A stretch of 40,622 bases of DNA from Nephromyces sp. MM_2019 (lineage: Eukaryota > Apicomplexa > Aconoidasida > Nephromycida): positions 1-40,622 of the forward strand of contig JADHZB010002090.1 of the NCBI GenBank assembly GCA_015657535.1, in the 5' to 3' direction. Each line of letters starts with the position of its first letter. The stretch's first letter is position 1. The translations under genes and the position numbers were made by a program. Shown in pieces: positions 20,080 through 28,968 of the stretch. Below the pieces are notes generated by a model. It had not been told where the DNA came from and ran no database searches. It saw nothing but the letters and a program-made list of their open reading frames with translations.

Positions 20080-20725
20080 CTACGTGTGTGCTTGTGCTGC
20101 TCTACACGCTGCCCATGCTGACAACTCTTCTAGGTGGCTTTTGCAAAGGCTATAGCTACTACCGATCTTGAACTTATCTCCAACTAGCTTGCTGCTTGAT
20201 CGGTGTATATACACCTCATCATATTGGACTACATCCCTAGTGCTTTGAAGGATGTACAATCGCAATTCTGGTGTGTTGGAAAGTTCTTTAGTATGAACTT
20301 TAGCTGAAGAGTTGATATGCGTAATACTAGAATCTGAAGTGTGTGTGTGTGTGTGTGTTGTGATATATATACATGAAAGATGATGGAACCTTCTGTTTAT
20401 TTGTGTGTGTGCGCAAAGTGGAGCGCATGTGATGTTAAGCACGTGCTTGTGTCTGTGTTTATGTTATGAGATTTCCTGTATATACCTTCTATACATGCTT
20501 TACCCCCTGTGTGCGTGTGTGTGAAAGTTTCTGCGGATACCACCCTGCACAAAAATGTGTGTGAAATCTTCCTCACATGCTTTACCCCCTGTGTGCGTGT
20601 GTGTGAAATTTTCTGCGGATACCACCCTGCACATACTTTCTCCCTTATGTTTGTATATTTTGTGATATTTCCTGTGCTCTGAGGAGCAAACCTTCCATGA
20701 TTTCTTCATCCACTGGAGATTGCAT
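20080..20725 (-). CDS. Hypothetical two-exon gene, about 95 residues
   Basis: Exon 1 is 20725-20692 (ATG; MQSPVDEEIME, donor GTTTGC) and exon 2 is 20333-20080 (acceptor CTTCAG, stop TAG). Phase 1 on both sides joins to 'DSSITHINSSAKVHTKELSN', then TPELRLYILQSTRDVVQYDE, VYIHRSSSKLVGDKFKIG and SSYSLCKSHLEELSAWAACR. The frame through exon 2 is unlike the repeat-derived frames nearby and looks like genuine protein, but I recognise no family. The gene is convergent with the reductase, whose stop is 55 bp away. Its coding sequence contains a perfect GGTGTATATACACC (20202-20215). An alternative upstream first exon (MATSSSLVRL, near 20983-20955) was also considered. Confidence 0.4.
20493..20634. repeat. 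Imperfect tandem duplication, 82-bp period
   Basis: A 59-bp block starting ACATGCTTTACCCCCTGTG and ending CCACCCTGCACA occurs at 20493 and again at 20575 with one mismatch. It lies within the putative intron of the hypothetical gene at 20080-20725. Confidence 0.9.
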
Positions 20726-21156
20726 AGTTTAATCCCTCCTCAAGCCTGAATTGGTGACTTTGAAGGTTTTTGCTATGAAATTTGTCGTATTTTCATGATT
20801 TTGTGTGCTTCGCTGTTTTCTGTGAATTTTTTTCGCTTTGAAAGCAGATCTTCTCGCTTTTTCCTTACTTTTTATCTTTTCTATGTTTCTTCCTCTTGTA
20901 ACTTTATTCGCTTCTTTTTCTTCCTCTTCGTGCTGTTTGGCGATTTCTACCTTAGCCGCACTAAAGAGGATGAAGTTGCCATGCAAATATCATATTTTAT
21001 CAACGAGTTATTCTAGCGTGTGTATGTGTGTGTGAGCTGCTCGTTGATTATGTGTGTTGGGGAAGGAATCAACTCAACTTGAGCAATAGGTAGATATGAC
21101 GAAGTGTCGTGGCCATAACTGGCTGTTCAAAAGTAAAGTGCGGTAGAATTGTAGGA

Positions 21157-21797
21157 TTAGAGCTTCAGCTTGCTGTTGGATGGGGGGATGTGTGTGTGGA
21201 AGATGTGTGTGTGGGAGATGTGTGTGTTGAAGGTGTTAGTGCAGATGTGTGTGTGGATAAATTTGTGTGTGCAATATGCGTCCTTTTACCTATCCCTCCA
21301 TCGATTATAATTCTTAAGCAAAAGATGGGCTTGAATGAACTTTGCCCTTCTGATGAATATGAGAACGTCATCTGATAAACCTACCGAACCTCAAAACACA
21401 GAACGAGCGAGTCTCTCATCTGCTTCAGTCACACACCCCACCCACACACAAACTATTAGCGCCTACACACATACAAAACCATTAGCACCTACGCACACCC
21501 ACACACAACCACAAAAAGACCCATAAAAACCCACGCACACACCCACACAAGCCTACACACCCACCCGCTATATACACATCCACGCAAACCCACAAACACA
21601 CCTAGATTCACGCAAACCCACACGCACTCATTAAGAGAACCCTATTTAAGCGAGTAACAGCACCACAAAAACCTAGGCATTCTCACACACAAGATGAAAC
21701 TCCCTTTCCACCCTCAGAAAAAGCAGCCCTAATCACTCTCATACTCAGGTTTAAAAGGTCTAAGAACCGTCGCTTCTTAGCTGCTTCATGGGTTAGC
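21157..21797 (-). CDS. Unidentified gene encoding a basic helical segment (partial)
   Basis: Exon candidates are 21797-21745 (acceptor CTGAAG, donor GTATGA), 21371-21290 (acceptor TTATCAG, donor GTAAAA) and 21172-21157 (acceptor CAACAG, stop TAA). Phases agree (1, then 2). The joined reading is LTHEAAKKRRFLDLLNL, then NDVLIFIRRAKFIQAHLLL, then KNYNRWRDSKLKL-stop: a leucine- and arginine-rich amphipathic helix with an IQ-like FIQAHLLLKNYNR. I do not recognise the family. The last exon could be wrong, because an alternative frame after the same acceptor is open for 32 codons (QAEALILQFYRTLLLNSQLW). It would lie between the hypothetical gene at 20725 and the ENOPH1 stop at 22086, all on the same strand. 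Confidence 0.4.
21182..21262. repeat. GATGTGTGTGTGGAA tandem repeat
   Basis: Four imperfect GAWGATGTGTGTGTGG units on the plus strand, inside the putative last intron of the gene at 21157-21797. Confidence 0.7.
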
Positions 21798-22085
21798 CTT
21801 CAGCATACTAGCAAATATACACGCACTCTATGCGCTAGGCATCAGTACACTAGCTAGCACATACCACTAAAGACAACAAGCAGCAACTCTTCCGCTCATA
21901 ATCATTCACAACAACATTAAAGCATACTAAGGTATAATCAAATCTTTATCAAGTAGAATCGAAATTTAGCACACAGAAGTAATCATTTCCGAGCTTTTTA
22001 GGCTCTTTTTCAACTTTTCAACGGATTTTTTCAGGATGAAGAGTGTACGTACACCTCATCCTCTTGCTCCTCCTGGAAGATTCCT
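21798..22085. other. Spacer between ENOPH1 and the next minus-strand gene
   Basis: No clear exon. A minus-strand segment near 21925-21880 is open before a GTATGTGC donor (NDYERKSCCLLSLV) and might be a first exon. A near-perfect palindrome GAGTGTACGTACACCTC lies at 22041-22057, about 30 bp past the ENOPH1 stop. Confidence 0.4.
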
Positions 22086-24111
22086 TTAGACTATATCTTC
22101 AAATGTCTTGAATACTTTAAAAGGGTGAATCTCTTCAATAATGTTGTTTCCTGGGCGATCAAGTAAAGCTGCTCTCATACCCGACTCTGCAGCTGCCTTT
22201 GCCTCTGTTAAGCAGTGATTGGAGAAAAATACGCTGTTATTTCATCAGATCTAGCTTCTTCATATGTTAGATCTAGCCTCTATGCTATTGCTACGCCAGT
22301 GCAACAAAGCAAATTTGTGCAGCACTCATTATTGTGTGTGTACACTTAAAGCCGAAGCTCAAGCCGCCTATTATGAGAATGCCTACTAAAAGGGTATATC
22401 ATAGAACGAATGGTGAACCTAATCTTCAGGAAAACAGCAACACACATCACACCCCAGAAGACACACACATTATAGCACTCACGCAGACACACATACAATA
22501 CGAAGCACATGAAGCTCACACCCTCTCTCACAAACCTTTCAAATTGTCAGTCAAGAATAAGATCTCATCGCTCTTCTTTCCTAGAAAGCCTGAAATTTTT
22601 GAGTAGCTCTCGCACACAAGCTTACTTCCAGGAAAAGAAGTATCAAAGTGATGATCAATGTAAACCTCCAAATCTCCATATAATGAATGAGCAAACATCA
22701 GCTTTTGTGCTGCTACAGAGCCTGAACTATAGATCCCTATAGATAAGTCTCGTTTCCATCGCTTTAGAGCTTCAGGAACATCAGGAAACATGTGACCTTG
22801 TCTGTACGAGAGGAAGAGAGGTGCGTGTGTGTATGTGTGATGGTTGATGATTTTCTGTGGGTGTCAAGCTGCTATTGTGTGTATATAATTGTCAGTGTTT
22901 TCCAAAGCAAGCAAAGCTCCCATCGGTGTGTGTGCTTGCCGGTGTTCTACGTCGGTGAAAAGTTCCTAGTGTGTGTGTGCTTCCTCATGCGTCTCTTCCT
23001 GCAACTTAAAGTAGCGTAGATCTTAACTTGTGTCATTTCTACAAATTTTCGAGTTCGATGAAGCAACAACGAAAACATTTGATCTTGAACACACAAACCA
23101 TAAAATGAAATACTGACACACACCACAACAAACAACACACACACATACACACCACAATTTTCGCATTTTCAACGAATTCATCGCAGTTTCTCAAGTATCT
23201 GTGAAATAGCAAAAACACCCCCCTGCTCTCCAACCGAAATACTATTCAGCAAACCTTAGAATTACTACCATCCGCACATAAGCTCTACTCCTCACCTTAA
23301 ACATTAATCAACAAACAAAGGCACATCATGCGAAGATATGATGAAGACGAAAAGAAATAAACAAAAATCTCAACACAATTCAACACTATTCTCATCCAAA
23401 ACATCAATATAAGCTGGAAAATGAATTTTTTCTGCCAAAATCCATCAGATTCAGCCAAATTCCCTACTTTTTCTTCCGAGTAGCAACACACAAAAATGAA
23501 CAAGTAGCAACGACTTCTTCACCAGCGTCTAGCTACGACTTTAAACAAACTTTTGAAACACTAAAAAACGAGAAAATCGCCAAAAAACCTGCAAAAACAC
23601 ACCTTGAAGATGCTTAGAATAACATAAGGAGAGGAGCTCTACTTGACAGGCAAAATACATGAAAGCATGCATTTCACTCCCTCCGCACACACATCATTAC
23701 CCCCACACACACACCACTCTCCCCACACACTTACAACTCTCCACGCTCATAACCTTCCTTCCACGTCAATCCCTGAAGATGTTTCAAACTGCTCGTTTTC
23801 AAGTCTTTTTCCACCATTTTCTTCAGTATTTTACTCATTTCACTCACATTATCCGTAGTGATAGAATGTTCGTCTGTTATACCGGCATTGTTTGCTTCTT
23901 CTAGCGCTTGTTTTACAGGGGTAGAAACGTCTAAAATGTTTTTCATTAAGAAATTCTTCACATTATCGCAAAAAAACGGGAAAAGTACGTCGTGAACAAA
24001 CTGCATGGATGATGTGGTTCCTTCGATATCCAGCAAGATGATGCTCACTCCCTGAAGGAAGGAGGAAGAAGGAGATGTAGAAGAAGAAGAGGAGGAAATC
24101 GCAGCAGCCAT
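22086..24111 (-). CDS. ENOPH1: Enolase-phosphatase E1, complete, 3 exons
   Basis: Exons are 24111-23735, 22801-22536 and 22204-22086: 762 nt, 253 residues, against 261 in human ENOPH1. Donors are GTAAGT and GTTTGT; acceptors are GTACAG and TAACAG; phases 2 and 1 match. The enzyme is a Mg-dependent HAD-superfamily bifunctional enolase/phosphatase that converts 2,3-diketo-5-methylthiopentyl-1-phosphate in the methionine salvage pathway. HAD motif I is ILLDIEGTT (Asp28, Glu30), motif II is IYSSGS (151-154), and the C-terminal acidic motif is ILFLTD (Asp211). HHFDT, the KLVCESY segment and 'AAAESGMRAALLDRPGN' match the human order. A Ser-rich stretch (6-17) precedes motif I. Start at 24111 is the first ATG before the core. 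Both introns have GT near the donor and CA near the acceptor in sense. Confidence 0.96.
22802..23734 (-). other. ENOPH1 intron 1
   Basis: A 933-base intron, donor GTAAGTGTGTGG. GT-rich in sense near the donor (23650-23734) and CA-rich in sense near the acceptor (22820-22990). The middle third is AT-rich. No coding content recognised. Confidence 0.75.
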
Positions 24112-25506
24112 GATGAAACTGTAATGGTAGCTACGACATGTGCACCTTTCGGCTGTTGAAACAAGAAGCTGCTTAGTTCGTAAAGCTCTTCAAAGTGTAT
24201 GGAACTGCAGATTATACAGGAGGGAGAGGAGGAGGAAGTAGACTATCTACAGTATGCGATTCATAGAAAGATGGAAGCTTTTCTTCACTGAAGTAAAGCT
24301 TTTTGCAAGCCTCCTTGCACGCGCACAAAAGAGCGCTAGAGCATTATGTGTGTGCGTGGGAAACGGTGTGCAAAATGTATAATTCTTTATGCACAGACAT
24401 TCCTGGAAGCAGCAGAGGGTAGTTTTCCCTAGTGGCACTATTATTTGGAAGAAAACTGGTGAATCCAGCCCTTTGACGAATTTTTCATGCCGGTGTGTGT
24501 GTGTTGGGGTGTGTTGGTGCTTGTTGCTATGAATTGCTATGTTGCTGTTGTGGTGTGTGTGCTGGTGGGTTTGATTGTTCAGGCCTGTGGATGTGCGGGT
24601 CTGTGCGCTACCGTATATGTGTGGGTGTGCGCTAGTGTGTATATGTATTCTGCTGTGTACTAGTACGTCTGTGTGTTCATCCGTGATGCTGTGTGCTAGA
24701 GTTGATATGTGTGTGCTTTTTCAACTCTATATCTCTGTGTGCCCCACGGCGTTATTTTTTCTACGATTTCAATCGTTTTTTCTTCATTTTGCACACAAAA
24801 AAAGACATTTTTTCTCATTTTTCTTCAGTTAACCTCATCTTTTCATAAAAAGCGCTGTATTCAAAGCGTATCCAAATCACCGAGAAAATAACCTTTTTTG
24901 GCAGCTTTTATTTGCAGTTATTTGATGTTTGAAAGCATAAAACTTGATCAAAATCCCGATTTTATCTGGTCAAAAAAAGGATTTTGTTTATGCTTTTTGG
25001 AGTGAAAAACTTTCAATCAAATTTTCTTCTGCCACTGAAATAAGTTGAAAAAATTCTTGGCGTGTGTGTTCCTTTTTTATTGAAGATTTCTCGGTATAAA
25101 ATCGATAATTAAAGTATAGATTTCAGCTAGATACCATTTTTTTGCGAGTTTTTATTGCAAAAAAAATCCGTTTTTCGGTAGAAATACGCAAGAAGATGAG
25201 CACAAAATCCTCAAATCGCTTGAAAACTTGAAAAAAAAAAGTGTAGAACGTAGTTCTTTTTAGAGCAGATTCAACCCATTGCTTCTCTGGTGTGGATACT
25301 CATTCGTCTAAAAGCAGTCTTGGAAAAGCAATACACATGCTTGGTGGTATTTAGCAGGTTTTTTATTTTTGTATGAGTTTTTTTATGTTGGAACTCCACA
25401 CTGCTGGGAGATTTTTTTTGTAAAAGCATTCATTATAAGTATCTAGGTTTGAGCTTTGGGGTTCTTTTGGGGGTAATCATTTATAGACGCTCAAAGCCTG
25501 CAAAAC
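24112..25506. other. Upstream of ENOPH1, then AT-rich spacer
   Basis: GT-rich sequence at 24490-24720 is followed from about 24780 by AT-rich DNA without microsatellites. A 63-codon minus-strand ATG frame at 24438-24247 has no recognisable features and overlaps the likely promoter region of ENOPH1. Confidence 0.45.
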
Positions 25507-25680
25507 ATGCAAGAAAATCAAAATTTAGGCCAGTCACCTAGTAAAAACAGCAAAAAAAAGAGGTGGAATGCGTCGCTAGATTCCATTAAAATCATTAATT
25601 TTTTAAAGGATATTACTACAAACAATACTGTCTGCTTTTTTTCATCTCAAGCAGGCTCTAATAATAAAGTCAATAATTTT
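25507..25680 (+). CDS. Candidate first exon of an unidentified gene
   Basis: An ATG at 25507 opens MQENQNLGQSPSKNSKKKRW followed by LDSIKIINFLKDITTNN. The frame runs to about 25680, where TTTTAG is followed by GTGGGT, a plausible donor; unspliced it would stop at 25737. The mix of residues is protein-like against very AT-rich flanks. No downstream exon was identified. Confidence 0.3.
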
Positions 25681-26441
25681 AGGTGGGTAAACTTAAAAAA
25701 TGTTCAACTCCTGATCTCAAAGGTGCAAAAAATTTGAAAAAAAAACCATTTTTTCGGTCTTTGTGGAGGATTTTGATTGAAATATGCGAGTAGAAGAGGA
25801 TTGCATATAGTTTTTTGAAAACTCACTTCTTTTTCTAGGAAACGGCGTTTTTTGAAGTTCTTTTTCAAGGTGTTAATGGAATTTGCTTTGCATCAAAGGA
25901 TTGTATACATTTTGTTGTAAAATTCACTGTTTTCTTCTCTATAAAACATGTTTCCCTTTTTTAATCAGCTACTCCACATTGGAAATAATAAAAAATGCAT
26001 TCAACTTATCATAAAGTCCAGCTTCTAGTCACAGTTTTGACGTTCTTTTTCAGCAGAGATTGCAGTCTTTTCTTGTTAATAAACTGCAGTACATTTGCGA
26101 CCTTTGTTATCTCCAAGTTTTTTCTTAATTTACTCAATAAACCACTCTAGATAACCAGTGTTTCGAGACTAGGTTTCTAAAATTATGTCAAAAAAATCTC
26201 ATACTAGAAGATTTTTGCCAGAATTTCACAGACAAAAGGTTTTACTAACCCCTTATATATTATATATAGTATAAGAAGAAGGACTTATCCCGTAAAATAT
26301 CAAAAACTAATGGTTTTTCTCTAAGCTCTGTTGATTTTTAAAGATTTTTTTTTGCTATTTAATATGAACTAGCAGTATCCTAGCAAGTATCTGTAGGTTA
26401 CTTTTGAAAGAACTTGCAGTGTGATTTTTTTATATAAAAGC
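25681..26441. other. AT-rich spacer
   Basis: No exon, repeat array or RNA gene that I can support. Poly-T runs and short AT-rich palindromes (TATATATTATATATAGTATA near 26255) only. Confidence 0.5.
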
Positions 26442-26597
26442 TCAAACTAGCCTCTTCTTGGATACAAACGGAAAAAAGGCAGCTTCTAGAGGAGGTGTCT
26501 GATCTATCAATAATCTAGAAGATGGGTGAATCTTAGGTATACCGATAGTCATAGGGTGTGTATTATTAGCACTACTACTAGATGAAGCGGGTCTCAT
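26442..26597 (-). CDS. Hypothetical small ORF or terminal exon, 51 residues
   Basis: From an ATG at 26597, shortly after a CTCCTAG acceptor-like site, the frame reads MRPASSSSSANNTHPMTIG, then IPKIHPSSRLLIDQTPPLE and AAFFPFVSKKRLV-stop. Ser/Pro-rich, with a basic end; not recognised. Either a terminal exon of an undetected gene or a short independent gene. Upstream on the same strand is GA/CT repeat DNA. Confidence 0.35.
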   Translation of the reverse strand: MRPASSSSSANNTHPMTIGIPKIHPSSRLLIDQTPPLEAAFFPFVSKKRLV

Positions 26598-26840
26598 CTT
26601 CCTAGGAGTGCAGTAAATAGAGAGAGCCAGAGAGAGGAAGGGAGATAAAGCGAGAGGGAGAGGGAGGGAGTTAAAGAAATATCGAAATATATAGAGAGAT
26701 AGAGACATATAGATAGAGCGAGAGTTATAGAGGTGTAGATAGAGAGAGTACTAGATATATCTCCCTCTCTTTTTCTCTCCCACTGTCTCATTCTCTCTCA
26801 CTCTCTTTCTCTCTTTCACTCTATCTCTCTCTCTACTCAC
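26590..26840. repeat. (GA)n block followed by (CT)n block
   Basis: Plus strand: 26610-26755 is GAGAGAGGAAGGGAG-type, and 26760-26840 is CTCTCTCTTTCTC-type. The halves are roughly complementary, so either strand could fold into an extended hairpin. Confidence 0.85.
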
Positions 26841-26957
26841 TAACAAAAAATACCATCTAGCCAGCACCTAGCCATTCAACACAAACATTAATCACGCTAA
26901 TTTCCCTAGTCTTAAGTCATTAGTGTTTTGTAGCTTTATCCTCCTATTTCCTCTTCT

Positions 26958-27069
26958 ATATTTCAGCAAAATCGTCATTTTCCGGATTTAACTCGTAAAT
27001 ACCACCGATTTGCCTCGCAGAAAAGAAGATAAACTTCGCGGCATTAGGATGCATAACAAAAGTATACCA
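26958..27069 (-). CDS. Candidate terminal exon of an unidentified gene
   Basis: The minus strand reads STWYTFVMHPNAAKFIFFS, then ARQIGGIYELNPENDDFAEI and a TAG stop, with a possible CAAAG acceptor immediately 5'. The reading is rich in conserved-looking residue types (W, H, P, G, D) and strongly protein-like. The only ATG is internal (about 27053), so it is most likely an exon. The upstream segment near 27170-27120 (IHRAVEILDN) may belong to the same gene, but the phases do not agree with an obvious splice. Confidence 0.35.
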
Positions 27070-27308
27070 AGTGCTTTGTATAGGTTATCTCACGGAGCTT
27101 TGTGACAAAAAGATGAGGAGGAAGAGAATAACAGGGTTGTCTAATATTTCCACGGCTCGATGTATATCTACATGGTTAGGAGAAAGGAAGCTTCCCGGTT
27201 AGTATGCTAACAAACATGCAAGAAAAAACTGAAAAAGAGCAAAAAGGGAGGATCTTTAGTCGGAAACTAGGCGCATAAGCATAATAAAAGCCATGAAAAT
27301 GTGTAGAA

Positions 27309-27503
27309 AATTCTGATGAAATTATGGAATATTGTGATGAAATCATAGCGAATTCTGCTGATATTACAGCTAATTCTGACGAAATTATAGCTAAAACTGC
27401 TGATATTATGGCAAATTCTGGATATATGTATTCTAAAGTATATGATATAAAAAGAAAGAAACTGAGCGCAGACCCCAGTGGAGAAACAATGATGGAACCG
27501 TAG
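27309..27503 (+). repeat. Six 21-bp repeats encoding heptads, inside a short open frame
   Basis: On the plus strand, 27309-27434 reads as six consecutive seven-residue units: NSDEIME, YCDEIIA, NSADITA, NSDEIIA, KTADIMA, NSGYMYS. The frame continues to a TAG at 27501-27503. There is no ATG upstream in frame; it could be an exon after the TGTAG at 27302-27306. Ile at position 5 of each of the first five heptads is the pattern of an amphipathic helix or coiled coil. The opposite strand is also open, with an Ile/Phe-rich reading. Confidence 0.5.
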
Positions 27504-28968
27504 AAAGAAGAAGCTAGCTGACAGCAAAGTGTCTGTAAAGAAGGTGTTTATTGCAGCATTTGATAGATTTTCCTGTCCTTGCAAGCTGACTGAGTAAACC
27601 TAGTACAACCACTAAATCTGATTAGGAAATGGGAGATGAAAGCATGTAAATATACATGTATTGATATGTGCTGTTAACACACAAGAAATAACTAGTTTTC
27701 TTCAGCAAGTTTAGCAGTTTACAATTCACACACAAGAAGTGCTGAATCTCCTTAAGTTCAGCAGAGAGTGAACACTATGCCTAAACAAGCTCACAAGCGA
27801 TTTTTGCTGTTTTCTAGATGCTGTTCGTATAAAATCTACTACCGTGTAGTAATTATCTAGGAAAAAGACAAAACACACGAAAACCTCACTTGTTAATAGA
27901 AAACCACAGGAAGTCAGCTTTCTGTAAGGGTGATGAAGAACCCTGTACCATCCATCACATAGTTTCATATTATCTTATAAAACTCACTTTCCAATTTTGG
28001 TTGAAATAACCTTTTCGGGTTATTAGGATGATTATTAAAGCATCATATTTTTATAAAGAATTACTTTTTAAAAAAATTTATACAATAAAAAATGATAAAC
28101 TTAAGAAAAACAGTCAAAAATAATAGGAAAATTTGCTGCCTGAGAAACTTTGTTTTGCAAGCTGTACAAGAATTATTTACTACCTCTACTACAGAAGAAT
28201 AACGAGTAATCTTGCATTCTGGTCCAATTTATGATGTCATTTTTATCAATAATTTCAGATATATTGTGTTTGTTTAAGGGTAATCGCTAATCTCCAAACT
28301 CCGTGTTTATTTATGAATAAAATCGGATATATTATGTTTTTTTAAGAGCCATTGCCACTCTGCAAGCTGCCAATTTACTTCTGGACGCTTACACAGGTTT
28401 CCAGGTTTTTTAGTTATATAAAACACCTACATTCCTTTTTCATATTATATAGATGTAATTTTTTTAGACTAAAATGCAAAATGTCTAAAAAGCATTTTAT
28501 TTTCATACTTGATAGTATTTTCTTAACTTGAGTGATTTTTTTCAACATAAAATCACAAATTACTCATTAACATGTGTTGGCGTCGTGGAAAAAAAAGTAC
28601 TACTCCGGTACCAAAGAAGGAGTATTCCAAGCAGAGGAATTATGCACTGTGAAAAGGATTTCCCCATGAAAACAAGCATGTATATTAGCAGTAGAAAAAA
28701 AGATTTTTTAAGAGGACTAAAAAAGCCAGAATATACATGTGTTATTATTATGGAAAGTTATCTTGTTTTTTTGTATATTTACCTGATGCAGGTATATGAT
28801 GTGACTAGGCGACAATCATTTAATGCGAAAAGGATAAAGAATAAAGGAATTATCAGCAGCTACCAAACGCCTGCAAAGCAAAAAGGCGGACTTATTACCT
28901 TTGTAAATATATATTTTATATATATTGGCTTCAAAATTTCAGAGTAGAAACCCCCTTCTACTATATCA
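27504..28968. other. AT-rich region with weak coding candidates
   Basis: A minus-strand frame at 27968-27726 (80 codons, ATG; MKLCDGWYRVLHHPYRKLT) has no recognised family. On the plus strand, a segment at 28792-28905 after a GATGCAG acceptor reads VYDVTRRQSFNAKRIKNKG and may be an upstream exon of the LRR gene or a separate one. The rest is spacer. Confidence 0.35.
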
